A stretch of 64,000 nucleotides of DNA from Alopecurus myosuroides (GCA_028641055.1 CM054058.1:500109919-500173918); one strand, 5' to 3'; counted from the stretch's first letter, positions 46,184-57,868 are shown. Made by a program: numbers and translations. The notes: generated from the letters alone by a model not told the origin.

Positions 46184-49100
46184 TTACTTCCTGCAAGCCT
46201 GTTCTGCCATTGCCGCGTCTCCTTCGTCACACTCTGCTGCCACAGCCCGGTTCCCGTGTATAGTAATGGTCTGTTTGGGACCCGGGATTTTTAACTGCAG
46301 GTACACGTAACACGGCCTGGCCATGAATTTTGCGTAAGCCGGCCTGCCGAACAGCGTGTGATAAGGGCTGCGCAATTTCACTACCTCAAACGTGAGCCAT
46401 TCCACTCGGAAATTATCCTTGGATTCTCCAAAAGCAACCTCTAGTGTTATCTTTCCTTCAGGGCACGCCGAGTGACCCCGCACAATTCCGTGAAAAACTG
46501 TGGAACTTTTCTGTAGCTGAGACTCCTTGAGCCCCATGCGTCGGAAAGTTTCCCAATACAAGATATTAATGCTGCTTCCACCATCCATCAAAACCTTTTT
46601 CAGCTCATAACCATTGACATGTGGTGCGACCACCAAAGCTAACACACCCGGATGTTCTATTGTTTCCGGGTGATCCCTTCTACTCCATGTTACTTCTTGA
46701 TCTGACCATCTCAAATATCTCAGAACACCTGAAGAAACCGAGTTTACGGCCCTTTTAAGTATATTTCTATCTTTGTTGGAAGTCCCTGTAGTATGAACAT
46801 GGTACTGCCCTAACTGCTTAGGATTAGCTTGGAAACCTCCAGCACCTCCCTGATTATTACTCGGATTACCACCTCCTGCGTTGCCAGCCGGGGGTGGGCC
46901 ATTGCCCGGGTTTCCACCCGGACCCGGTCCTCCTCCCCGGCCTGCGCCCCGCAGGGCCTTTTGTATTTCCTCATTCTTCCATCTTTGTAAATCCACGCGC
47001 TGCTCTAATGAATGATTAGCCGGCCTGCCGTTCCTGCTATGACGCGGACAGGGCATCCTGAAGGCCTCTATATGGTTAGCCGGCCTTGGTGGTCCTTGAT
47101 AATTTCCTCCATTGAAGTTTCCTCCGTTGAAATTTCCCTCTGCCCTGGGTCTTGCAAACCCGGCTTCTTTATTAGCAAAAAAACTCGGAGTTTCCTTCAT
47201 ATGGGCTCTTGTGCTGGTTGTTTCCGTTACTTCCTCCATTATTACCCGGTGCAGTCCCATTGCCGGGTCTTCCATTGTTCGCGTTGGCTTTTGCTTTTTT
47301 GTCATCAACATCTTCCTCTGTGGTATCTGTGGCGGCGTGCTTGTTGCACGCGTCCATCAACTCTCCCATTGTAACCTCCGAAGCGTGCCGGCTGGACTTC
47401 ATGCGTGTCAGCTTTTGCACTAAGGGTATGTATTTGCATGTTTTCGCCATAGCTTGTAATGCATCCTTTGGCTGGATATCAGTGGACGAGTGGAGAATTT
47501 CCATAACCCGGCGCACCCAACTGCGCGTCGACTCTCCCTTCTTCTGGACACATCGCTCTAAATCATTGATCGTAAATAACTTCCTGCACGTCCCATGAAA
47601 GTGCTTGATAAAGGCAGTTTTCAGCTCACTCCATGAATTGACGGACCTTTCGGGTAGGTTATTGAACCATAACTTTGCTGCTCCCTCTGACATCATTAGG
47701 TACATAAACTTGGCTTGAAGATTCTCAGATGCGTTGCGAATCGACATAGCCATCTCGTAACTGCTCAACCAAGTCCCGGGGTCCATGGTCGGCTCATAAT
47801 TAACCACTTTACCCGGTTCCTTGAATTTATCCGGGTAAGGCTCAGCCCTGATGGCATCCGATAAACACTTAGGCCCGGCGAGGTTTGCCGGTACTGGCCT
47901 CACTCGGGAGACGTGTGATGCCGCAGCGGGTACGACGGGAGGTGCAACCGCTACCGGTCCCCGTACCGCAGACCCGGTTGCTGCTCGCCTGGCTTGAGAA
48001 CTGTCCACAATGGCCTGCGCCGCTGATACTACAGGTGTTGCCGGTCTATGGGGAGGAGGCGGCATTTGCTGCTGCTCTGCCCTCCGCCTTGCCGAACTTG
48101 ACTGAATATACCCGGCATTCCCGGGCTGCCGGCTGACATACGGTGTCCCGTGCAAACCACTTCTATGATCCGAGTAATTTGCTTGCTGGGCCACTGCGGT
48201 GTGCAACAGGTCTATCGCCCGCCGGGTCTCCACTGCATGGGGTGACTCTCCTACGGGGATGCGGTCAAGTGCCAATGTTGCTGCATATACATTGTCCATG
48301 GGGTTATTGAAGTGACCTGGTGGGGTATGAAATCGTGGTGGTGGTGGTGGCGTTGTATTGCCAACAGCGACTCCTGTTTGCAATGTGGGTAACCCGGCTT
48401 GTACGTTTGCCGGCTGTCCTCCCAGAGTTGCAACTTGATGTCCGGTTTCCTGATTCACAGCCGGGATCGGTTGATCCTGAGGGCTAATGAATAATGCAGC
48501 CGGGTGTAAATTTCCACCAGTTGCTGGTAGTCTCATCTGGTGCCTCTGATTGTAAATCCTAGTCGATTGAACCTGAAGCCGGTTTTCCAATTCTTCCAGC
48601 TCGCGCTGGCGCACGGCCATCCCTTGTTTCTCAGCTTCGACATCTCGCCTCTGTTGATCCAGTGCACGGCGAGCCACGTCCAGATCTCGGGAGCGTGCCG
48701 CCACGTTTTCCGGGGTTATCACCGTTGCTAGCACGGTGGGATCTAAGATCAAGTTATTGTTGAACAGGGCCGGATTTCGCGGATTCGAAGGTCCCGCTCC
48801 TGGTGTTCTGTTCGCCATAAATCCAAACATGTTCCTCTGCCGCTCGCTTTCTCCGGTATGGCTGGTGACGGAGGCCGACTCTCCGTCGACCCGGGCTATA
48901 ACCGGGTTTCCGTCAATCGGTGCCTGCTGTTGGGCCAGTGCTCGCGCCCCTCCAGCCGTGGCCGTCGTCGCATCCCCCTGATAAAGATTGATTGCAGGGG
49001 CCGTATAGACCGCGACCCGGCGCGCGATGCCTGGTGATGATTCGTATTCCTCCTCGTCACAGCTATCTTCCTCGTACCGATCTTCCAGCAGGTGCAGGAT

Positions 49101-49603
49101 AGACTAGGTATCATCTTCTCTCGTGACCCGGCCGCGCGGGGTCCATGCCGGCTCCTCCGGCTGTTCCCTCTTCGCGGTGGGCTCTTCTACCGGATCGGCT
49201 GTCCCGACCGACTCTTCTCCGTCCGATTGAACGCAATTCGCTTCTCCTGATACAGAATCATACTCAACATCATCAGGAATTGAACCGGACGTACGTACCA
49301 TGCCGAGAAGACGTTGACCCGGCCGATCGTGACGACAGATCCGGTTTCCAGCAGATCCGACTCTGGTCCCCAACCAAGGTCGTCCACTATCTTCTCTCCT
49401 TCGGGGTTGGTGATGATCTCGCCGATGACGAGGTTCTTCATGCTTTCCCAAGCTTCTCCCGTGATATAAACACCCTTGGACGTAGGCCCCACGATGGGCG
49501 CCAACTGTCGTGGGATAATCATGGCAGACGTTACCAGGGGTAACTTACTTTGGGGCAAATCGACTCTGGTGTTTGGGAGAGGGTTTAGCTCAGGGGAAAT
49601 CAT
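46184..49603 (-). pseudogene. Gypsy C gag and protease, with frame breaks
   Basis: The frame opens inside the 5' LTR (49603) and crosses the primer site. A one-base loss near 49296 shifts it, and a TAG follows at 49104-49106. The main gag block (48830-47172) has the retrotransposon gag core (NAS..LQAKFMYLMMSEGAAKLW, WVRRVMEILHSSTDI). A run of seven T near 47177 shifts the frame into the last block (47311-46184). That block carries the protease with MDGGSSINILY; DGGS in place of DTG is common in this lineage. The block ends at TAA 46181-46183, in frame with pol. The homologous Gypsy E gag is unbroken, so these are most likely mutations. Confidence 0.85.
49485..49504 (-). promoter_or_regulatory. 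Primer binding site of Gypsy C
   Basis: On minus TTGGCGCCCATCGTGGGGCC, one base inside the 5' LTR. It has one change from elements B and E. Confidence 0.75.
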
Positions 49604-49956
49604 GCTATCAATCGATCTGGTAGCTCTGGCTGTAATGTCGCCGAGTCTCCGATATAGGGTTACAACTATCCGCTCTCGTATTACAAGATACTCGAATATC
49701 TGGTGAAGCTCCCATTTCTAACCCTAGGAGCCGGTTTATATGTTACCCGGCTCACTGGCTTCCTACACAAGATACACCCGGAAACCACACACAACCCTAA
49801 GTTTCCTAATCCTAACCCCTAAAGCATGGGTTACAAGGCCTACGCTCCTTCTTGGGCCTTCTAGAAACTCCTCCTCCTTGAGCCGGGTCTTGCGCGATCT
49901 CCTTTGGGCCGGGTTTCACCTTGGCATTAGCTTACCGGGTTATCATCCCCTCATCA
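49506..49956 (-). repeat. 5' LTR of Gypsy C
   Basis: TG...CA with the AGATC duplication beyond it. On minus a TATAAA lies in ACATATAAACCGG near 49735, the likely promoter. Confidence 0.9.
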
Positions 49957-50077
49957 AGATCCACGCTCCCTCTTGGGCCTTCTAGAAACTCCTCCACCTT
50001 GGGCCGGGTCTTGCGTGATTTCCTTCGGGCCGGGTTTCACCTAGACATGAGCCTGCCGGGTTACCATCCCCCCAACA
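49957..50077 (-). repeat. LTR of Gypsy D, right part
   Basis: It starts with the second AGATC copy and continues the interrupted LTR (CCACGCTCCCTCTTGGGCC) to the CCCCCCAACA terminus at 50077. Without Gypsy C the two parts give one continuous LTR. Confidence 0.85.
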
Positions 50078-51036
50078 TCACCCCTATTCGGGGGTAGCCC
50101 CCCGACACATTTATTTTATGTATCGAAACAATTATTTAAATAAAAATAAATAAATCATTAATAATTTTTTGAATTAAAATATTCTTAAATGCAAATAATA
50201 ATTAACTTATTTTCCCTTTTCCATTTAATATTGAATAATTCATATATGCAAATCCGTAAATTGAAATTTGACAAATAATATGTCTAAACCGATTAGAAAA
50301 ATGAGAGAAATCTAAATATGAGACATTAATAATCCAACTCTTAATAAATTTTCCTCATGTTTATCTGATCTAGTACTTTCAAGTTGGAGTCCTTCTTTGA
50401 TGAAACCCTAACCCCGTTATAGAAAAACCAGGCTTATACGAAATTCGATAGAGAGAAGTGGATGCCGCTGAAGTAGGCCGACACACCCCGAAGTGCATTG
50501 TCTGTTATCCAAAACCCATAGCACACTTGTACACACATGTTATGACACCCCATATCTACCTTGTGGTGGGATCCCTACGCCGGAGTCACTCTCCGATGAA
50601 ACCCTAGCCCCGTTGTAGAAAAACCAGACTTATACGAATAAAGCCAATATCGGCGTCAAAATGGGGTACAAAAGTGTCTAACTAGTTGCTTTGGCTGTGT
50701 TAGGCTAAGCCCTAGAAAGTCAGAAGACAAAGGTATGACCCAACTTTTGACAAGTTTCCCTCATGATTGTCTGAACCAAGACATTCAAGCTATAAGTAAT
50801 GAAACTCGCTAGAGAGAAGTGGATGCCGCTAGAGTGGGTCGACACACCCCGAAGTGCATTGTTTGTCATCCAAAAGCCATAGCACAATTTGGTAGAAAAG
50901 TGTCTAACTCGTCCGTTATACATATATCACAATGAAATCTTGCTCACATCGTATATACTTGAACATGAACATATAAATATAGATATATATAAAAGTTCTC
51001 GATCTCAAGATCACAGGAGACCCGTACTACTACATC

Positions 51037-51073
<37 letters not shown>

Positions 51074-52030
51074 GTGTGGATTTCCTGTCAATGGGGGTAG
51101 CTGTCGTCCCCGCATCTGCCGTGCGATACATCTTTAGAGATTCGCACCCCATGCATGATTACCATTGCATGAGCCAGCTGATTTTGCTATGGAGTAGGAC
51201 ATCTCTCACGATGACGTGACTTCGTCAAAATGCTAAGCGCCATGAGCCCTTCACCCCAAATTTTTTCCTATTTGGTTTTTAGAAAATAGAGACGAATGGT
51301 TGGACCTGATAAGATCACGTGCTCCCTCGTTCTCTCTCCTCCGTTATTCTCTTGCTCGAGGATGCATGCATGCCTAATGCCTTCCACGATAGGCCAGGGC
51401 GTCAGCTAGTTTGCACAAAAATCCATTACATGCCATCATAGATTTAATTTTATGCTACTACAAAAATCCATTACACGCCATCGTCAGCTAGTATCGGGCA
51501 AAGCTTAGCAGTGATAAACGTTACATACACGGTAGATGCAGGCATGGATGGATAAATATAATTAACATTGTATGTTTTGTCATTTTCTAAATAGACATGA
51601 TCTTCCGTGGAGTTGGCGTGTATGTCGTTCCCCTTTTGCATGCCTAGTGCCTTACATGTGTGTGCTTTGTGTGCATTGGTCAACAAAACGGCATGCATGC
51701 ACATGCATTGGATGTACATCATTTTAACCCCATGCTGTAGGTGGTACTCTCACCCATTCATACTTTATATGGAGTAGCACGTACACCAAACCCCCATCCT
51801 GCATGTCAGACCAAAAGGTAACTTTTGGCTAAAGGTTTTCTTCTCTACACCATTGCCCCTCTAACGTCCGTCATATCTCACAGTTCAAAAAGAGGTGCTG
51901 GAGTAAGGAAACCAATCTACTAAAGTGCAAGCTAATGCACAAAAGTAGTTTAGCACATATTTCATCGCATGCATACCTATGGTGGATCCTTCATGCGTAG
52001 CTATCATGGGTGAGAGGAGATAATTTCCGA
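50078..52030. other. AT-rich region with local duplications, no gene seen
   Basis: A phrase starting GATGAAACCCTA occurs at 50399 and 50595. A phrase starting GAGAGAAGTGGATGCCGCT occurs at 50451 and 50812, each followed by GACACACCCCGAAGTGCATTG. GCATGCATGC-rich stretches follow. I find no coding frame worth calling. The left border of the virus lies near 52030 but is not sharply defined. Confidence 0.5.
51038..51070. repeat. (TA)n microsatellite
   Basis: About 16 TA units lie roughly 1 kb before the viral segment. Confidence 0.95.
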
Positions 52031-52287
52031 CACAGAATCCTCTATTTTAGACTCGGAATTTGGTGATAGTAAGGGTAAGGGTCCTACTGAGTGTATGGAA
52101 AGGGCAAACTTGGAAGATGAAATAAATCAGTACGAAACAAAATTAAAGCATATTGAATGAGAATATAATAATTCAATGATTAAAGACTGGCCGAAGATAA
52201 GAGAAAAACAATTGTTTTTCATTAGAGAGATCGCAAGATTAAAAAAGATAAAAAAGTGAGAAAACCCCAGTTGCTAGTAGTTCAAAT

Positions 52288-53756
52288 ATGCAAAAAACTA
52301 ATACTGCAACGAATGTTATAGATAAGAAAGACAATCATACCAACCAAGACAATGAAAATAAAGTCATATGTGAAGAAGAACAATGGGATATAAATAATAA
52401 AATATTAACAGAAAGTTATGAAGAGGAAGAAGAATTAATGAAAGAAATATTGTATGAAGAAGTAATGCAGACCAATATAATGATTTTATAGATTCACTCG
52501 ATGATGTAGGCTTGCCCAATTTAGACAATGCAATGGAAGCCATGGAAATAGATAACAGTGCTAAAAGAAAAAGAGGAGAGACCTCTATGAAAAGAGAAGA
52601 GAGAGAAAGACCATCTAGAAGAGCTGGAGATTGGCCTCCACCTCCAGAAACTGATGATTTTCAACCCACATATATTCCGGGACAATATAGGTACATGGGT
52701 AGCAAGAGAAGAGATTTTGAAAAACCAGTGCAATTTCAAAATTTTAGGAACGATGGTGCAATTTTAAATTTAGCGGCTCATGACCCAGTAGATTGGCCAA
52801 ATATACTCAGCATTTGGAAAGGTTTAATAGTTCAAAAATATATGCAAAATCAGCATAATATAGGCACTAAGGTTTAAGATATGTTAACATATCTTGAAAC
52901 CTTTTTAGGAGAATCTGTTAAAGTTTTATGGGAAAATTGGGTAGAATGTTATCCGGATATGTATGAAAATTTAAAAAGGGATGGAAGTAATCCTAATAAT
53001 TTTGCTAATTTGATATCAAATATGGTTATAGGTGAAGACCCAGAAATAGGGTATACAACATTACAAAATGAAAGGCTGAGAGAAATAGAAAAATTAACTC
53101 TAACCAATTGGAGAGGCATAAAAGAATTTTCTCAACATTATTTATATAATGCTACCACAGCTAAGCAAGGATACAATAAAGGAGTAATTGAAAGATACTT
53201 TAATAAATTGCCTGACCCTCTAGGTTCTATAATATTTGAAGATTACAAGAAAGAATCAAATGGAAACATAGTGAATATTTCTCAAGCTATAACATTTGTA
53301 TTTAAACATTTAAGGAAGGTATGTACAAATATACAGGCACAAAGATCTATGAAAAAATCCGATTATAATTTTTGTAATAATATTATTCAAATACCATTAA
53401 CATATGGAGAAGAAAGATATAGAAACCGAAAATATCACAAACCCCAGAATAGAGATAATAGGAATTTTAGAACAAAGAAAAGATATTTCCTAAGAAGGTC
53501 GGATAATAGAGCCCCTTATTTGCATAAAAGGAATGTTAGAAGGTATAATTCTAGGAAGAATTATGATAAGACATGTAGGTGTTTAATATGCAACTCGCCT
53601 GATCACCTAAGTAAAACTTGTCCTAACAAAGATCAGAAAAGGTATTCTGGTAAATATGAAGAACAAGAAAGAGTTCTAATTATTGATAGCATTAACGAAA
53701 ATATATTGGTTTGTGATGAGGAAATAAAGATGATGAATCAATATATTCGATCATAG
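52288..53756 (+). pseudogene. Pararetroviral coat protein region of the polyprotein, broken
   Basis: Three frames (52288-52491, 52512-52877, 52881-53756) cover an acidic N-terminal part, a basic stretch (KRKRGE, KREERERPSRR) and the coat core. The core is followed by a basic domain and a zinc knuckle CXCX2CX4HX4C (CRCLICNSPDHLSKTC) near 53575. That spacing is the badnavirus/tungrovirus form and differs from the plain CX2CX4HX4C. The latter two pieces share one frame and are split by TAA at 52875-52877. A frameshift near 53750 separates this part from the next piece. Role in family: particle formation and genome packaging. Confidence 0.85.
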
Positions 53757-53848
53757 AAACTGATGAATTAGATAATGATATTTTAGAAGAAGAATCAAGC
53801 GAAGATGAATTAGATTTTATAGACCAAATAACTGGTTTAAAAATTGAA

Positions 53849-54912
53849 ATGATGAATCAATTAGATTGTGAGCACGACTGGGTTAGAGGTAAAGGTGATT
53901 ATAACATTAAATGCGCTTTTTGCATATATTACCCAAGCCAGGATAATAGATTTACATGTAACCTATGCTTAAAACAAGCTTGCACTTCGTGTTTAAAGGC
54001 TAAAAATCAAGCTTGGAGACAAGAAGTAGAAATTGAGCCAGAAAACCGAATTCTATCTAGTAGAGTTAGAATCCTAGAAAATAGGATAAACAAACTAGAA
54101 GTGGAGTTAGAAGAGCTAAAATATAATTTAGATAACAATATGAAGGAACAAGAAGGTAGTACGGACAAAATAACTGAATTTAAAGATCAAATGGTAACCA
54201 TAAGAGAAAACAAAGGAGACAGACTAATCCAATTAAAAGACGCCATAACAAGCTTTGTAAATAAATACATAGTGAGATTACCATTTAAGGAAGTTTTAGG
54301 AATAAGGATTCCAGTTAAAATAATATTAAAACCCAATATTTCCTATAAAATACTGGCACTATTAGACACGGGTTGTACAAAGAACATCATTCATGATAAA
54401 TATTTTATGAGATGCCCCGATATAGTAAAAACTATCGATGATAATAAAGCCAAAGTATCCACAGATATGTCAGGAATAAAGAAAATACATAACCAGTTGG
54501 CATATAATATCGAAACCTACATAATGGTACTAGATATATAATTGATGAAATTACAATCAGAGACTTATCAGTAATAAATGATGACATGATACTAGGATTA
54601 AGATTTTTACAACAGTCCTTACAAACCACTATTATACATGAAGAAGGTGTTACATTTATCCCTTATCAAGATAATGTTCCTTACATATCCGAAGTAAGAA
54701 AACAAAGAAAATCTCTACAAAATGTAGAAATATCTAGTCTAGACAATGAATATAGGACAAAAGAAGAATCTTCTGAAACCTGCATAGAAGAAGAACTTAG
54801 TAACACCATAGAAGAATATCATATAGAAAATACATGCACAGAATGTATAGGTTTACAATCATTCGTACCAAATTGGTACAGAGATATAAAATCCAAAAAA
54901 GGACATAGATAA
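53849..54912 (+). pseudogene. Pararetroviral second Cys-rich motif and aspartic protease, broken
   Basis: At about 53910-53990 the pattern CX2CX11CX2CX4CX2C is complete (CAFC...CNLCLKQACTSC), a signature restricted to badnavirus- and tungrovirus-like viruses. A coiled-coil-like stretch follows (RVRILENRINKLEVELEEL). The protease active site ALLDTGCTKNIIH lies near 54357-54395. A frameshift near 54535 moves the end of the protease into the frame 54586-54912, with MILGLRFLQ, the usual second protease motif. Another shift near 54910 leads to RT. The protease normally cuts the polyprotein; this copy cannot make it as one chain. Confidence 0.87.
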
Positions 54913-54916
54913 GATT

Positions 54917-56323
54917 GTGCAAAGATTAGAAGACTTGCAAATAATCGGAGAAATACCTATGAAGCATTGGGATAAGAATTCCATAGTCTGCAAAATAAAC
55001 ATTATAAACTCAGATTATATAATAAAGTCAGGACCAATAGAAGCTACTCCAAAAGACATAGAAGAATTTAAAATGCACATTGAAGAACTACTAAAGTTAA
55101 AAGCCATTAGAGAAAGTAGGAGTCCTCATAGATCTGCAGCCTTTATAGTTAGAAATCATGCTGAAGAAGTTAGAGGAAAATCTAGGATGGTAATTAATTA
55201 TAAAAGACTAAATGATAACACCATAGACGATGCTTATAATATACCCAATAAGCAAGAGTGGATCAATAGAATACAAGGAAGTAAATTCTTCTCTAAATTT
55301 GACTTAAAGGCTGGATTTTGGCAAGTAAAAATGGCAGAAGAATCGATACCCTGGACAGCATTTACATGCCCACAGGGTCATTATGAATGGCTTGTTATGC
55401 CTTTGGGTTTGAAGAATGCCCCTGCATTATTTCAAAGAAAAATGCAAAATATATTTAATGAAAATAAATCATTCATACTAGTGTATGTAGATGATTTATT
55501 AGTTTTTTCAAAATCTTATAAAGAACATATTGCTCACCTTGAAGTATTTTTTAGGAAGGTAGAGCAAAATGGGTTAATACTACCAAAAAAGAAGATGGAA
55601 ATTTGCAAAGAAAAAATTAATTTTTTAGGACATGAAATAGGAGAAGGAAAAATATACTTACAAGAGCATATTGCCATGAAAATATTACAATTTCCCGATT
55701 CTATGAATGATAAAAAGGTTCTACAACAATTCTTAGGAATTGTAAATTATGCAAGAAACTATATTGATAACCTAGCAAAACTCGCTGGGCCACTATATGC
55801 AAAACTAAGGAAAAATGGTCAAAAATATTTTAATTCAGAAGATATAAAGCTAGTCCAAGCCATAAAAGAAAAAGTCAAGAATTTGAAACCTCTAGAATTA
55901 CCATTAGAAGATAACTATTTCATAATTGAAACAGATGCATCCAAAATAGGATGGGGTGCTATATTAAAACAAAAGCCAAATAAATACTCTTCTAAGACAG
56001 AAGAAAAAATTTGCCGATATGCCTCTGGAAGCTATAAATTGAAAACAGTGAATAACATAGATAGAGAGATTCTCGCAATAGTCCATGCCATAAATGTATT
56101 TAGACTATACTTGGGATTTAAGGAATTTACAGTACGAACAGATTGTGAAGCTATATGTAGACATTATAATCAGATAAATAGTAAGAAAAGTCCGACTAGA
56201 AGATGGGTTTTATTCGAAGATATTATAAGGGGAAATGGATATAAAGTCATTTTTGAGCATATTAAAGGAAAGGATAACTGTTTACCTGACATATTCTCTC
56301 GATCATCGATTTTACAGGAATGA
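54917..56323 (+). CDS. Pararetroviral reverse transcriptase-RNase H, unbroken frame (468 codons)
   Basis: The frame has no stop from 54917 to 56321-56323. RT motifs include SRMVINYKRLND, FDLKAGFWQV, MPLGLKNAPALFQ and YVDDLLVFSK (YVDD at residues 190-193). RNase H motifs are ETDASKIGWGAIL, the DREILAIVHA helix, VRTDCEAI and a final HIKGKDNCLPDIFSR. These are the enzymes that copy the pregenomic RNA into DNA in the particle. In the virus this is the C-terminal part of a polyprotein and has no start codon of its own; the GTG at 54917 is only the first codon after a frameshift. Its stop overlaps the ORF4 start (ATGA). Integration without a matching integrase is usual for these viruses. Confidence 0.93.
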   Translation: MQRLEDLQIIGEIPMKHWDKNSIVCKINIINSDYIIKSGPIEATPKDIEEFKMHIEELLKLKAIRESRSPHRSAAFIVRNHAEEVRGKSRMVINYKRLNDNTIDDAYNIPNKQEWINRIQGSKFFSKFDLKAGFWQVKMAEESIPWTAFTCPQGHYEWLVMPLGLKNAPALFQRKMQNIFNENKSFILVYVDDLLVFSKSYKEHIAHLEVFFRKVEQNGLILPKKKMEICKEKINFLGHEIGEGKIYLQEHIAMKILQFPDSMNDKKVLQQFLGIVNYARNYIDNLAKLAGPLYAKLRKNGQKYFNSEDIKLVQAIKEKVKNLKPLELPLEDNYFIIETDASKIGWGAILKQKPNKYSSKTEEKICRYASGSYKLKTVNNIDREILAIVHAINVFRLYLGFKEFTVRTDCEAICRHYNQINSKKSPTRRWVLFEDIIRGNGYKVIFEHIKGKDNCLPDIFSRSSILQE

Positions 56324-57189
56324 AGAGGGGACTGCTCCCCGATGGGTTGGAAGTGTTCACCTTTGGAACCGAGAATAGCCTGAGAATATTTAAACCAAAT
56401 ACATTTAATTTCAAGCCTAAGAATCATATCACCTTGGACGAGGTCCAACAATGCATACTTGATAACTTCTGGCACCAACACGTCAATAGTAGAGAGAATC
56501 AACACACCAATAGTAGAGAAAGCACTGGATATTTATTATCCATTCTGAATAGTCTTGCAGAATATTTCAATAGGCTAAACAAAAATTCGCCAATATCAAA
56601 GAATATTGAAGTACAAGAAATTAAGCCCCTCTATGTTCTATTTGATGGAAGAAAGCCAGGCATATATATTACATTTGAAGAAATACTTAAATAAAAGCTT
56701 GAAGCAAGGAAGAAAAAAGAAGACATAACATGGAGAAAATACTTACATATTGATGAAGCCTTGACCAGAGCAAGGAGCATGATAGGTGAGAATTTCCATA
56801 TAGAGCCTAAAGCAAAGGAGTACATCCAAAAGGATAAAGGAATAGATAAAGATATTCCTGTACCAACAAAATATGCAAAAGGTGAAGGATCCAATTTAAA
56901 AATAATAAAAGAAGAAGACTCTCCGAAATATGAAACTTATAAAGATTGCTTAGTTAAAGGAATGGATCCCGTAGACACGGCATATATAGATCTAAAGATA
57001 AATGAAAAATCTGAAGAATCTAAGAAGTCATTAAAAGAAGAATTAAAAGAAGAGATTTTACGAGAATTAAGAATAGAATTTGATGTCAGGTTTGATCAAA
57101 TAAAGAAAGAATATGAAGCAAAATATGATTTTAATCTTTCGCACGACGATCACATGGATATTGCAGGACATAGGCAGAAACCTGAATAA
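56320..57189 (+). pseudogene. Pararetroviral ORF4 with a viroplasmin-like motif, one in-frame stop
   Basis: It starts at ATG 56320, overlapping the RT stop as ATGA. The frame is continuous to 57189 (about 290 codons) except for TAA at 56692-56694. The middle has GRKPGIYITFEEIL and, after the stop, TWRKYLHIDEALTRAR. This spacing resembles the caulimovirus inclusion-body/transactivator (viroplasmin, PF01693) fold, which is also found at the N-terminus of eukaryotic RNase H1. The C-terminus is rich in E and K and probably coiled (KSLKEELKEEILRELRIEF). Rice tungro virus also has a fourth ORF at this place, of unknown function. The domain call is my inference from the motif. Confidence 0.65.
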
Positions 57190-57349
57190 ATCATGAATAT
57201 TGCCTGCAAATAGTAGTGAATATGAATTGATATTGCTATCAATTATTTGGGCGCGGAGGACCCGTGCCAGAATCCCAAAATATTTACCAAGAAGGAATAT
57301 TGTACCAGCATATTGATATATATATATATATCAATAATTCGGGCGCGGA

Positions 57350-57431
<82 letters not shown>

Positions 57432-57737
57432 TCATGTGCGCGTATATATATACGCAGCGACATTTATCCATTGGCATGCCTATAGGCAGCCATGCATCAT
57501 CTCCTTTGATGCAGTTTTTTCTAAGCATTGAGAATCCAATTTGTCGAGAAGAGAAGGCCACCCTATCTTAATTAAGAAAAGTTGGTCCAAGATACATTAT
57601 TGAAGTGGGACGATAAGATCAACATGTTTGAGATAAGTGTGTGCAGCCAGCCAAGCATGCACATAAAAGGAGATTCCAAACATGTGATCATGAAGCTATA
57701 AAGGAATACTACAAGCTACAAAGGAAGCCTATAAAGT
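57190..57737 (+). other. Pararetroviral intergenic region upstream of the promoter
   Basis: Two copies of GGGCGCGGAGGA (57249 and 57342) lie next to a 22-bp AT palindrome (57312-57333) and the long (TA)n. The rest, to 57737, is non-coding and AT-rich. It may include a join between two viral pieces at the TA array. Confidence 0.55.
57352..57429. repeat. (TA)n microsatellite inside the viral region
   Basis: About 39 TA units. Endogenous tungro-like sequences in rice are reported to be associated with AT-dinucleotide repeats. Short frames of repeated I and Y here are not genes. Confidence 0.95.
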
Positions 57738-57809
57738 CTATGACATAGGCACATTATGGAGCTATGATATAGGCACATTATGGACCTATGAGATAGGCAC
57801 ATTATTGAG
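57738..57809 (+). promoter_or_regulatory. Three tandem 24-bp repeats upstream of the viral TATA box
   Basis: Units 57738-57761, 57762-57785 and 57786-57809 share CTATGA.ATAGGCACATTAT. They lie 60-131 bp before the TATA box, where pararetrovirus enhancers normally are. Two units contain GATA. Confidence 0.7.
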
Positions 57810-57868
57810 ATGAAGAAAATAGGAGCAAGATTAGCAAGGTATGCTCTCGTGAAGGCTGATCTCCCGGC

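Larger units (their letters stand above)
32914..49956 (-). mobile_element. Gypsy LTR retrotransposon C (Tat-like), full length, 17 kb with a nested insert
   Basis: The LTRs at 32914-33357 (3') and 49506-49956 (5') are nearly identical. The element is flanked by the 5-bp duplication AGATC (32909-32913 and 49957-49961). On minus it has a primer site, gag, protease and pol; the antisense ORF is on plus. Without Gypsy B (34719-38660) it is about 13.1 kb. Pol is intact, while gag has two frameshifts and stops. The age difference to element D, which it interrupts, is clear from D's truncation. Confidence 0.93.

Noticed and set aside
47172..47185. Run of seven T as a programmed gag frameshift site
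   Set aside because: The homologous place in Gypsy E (63967-63980) is in one frame without the run, so an indel is the simpler explanation.
57247..57561. Frames of repeated Ile-Tyr
   Set aside because: Translation of the (TA)n array.
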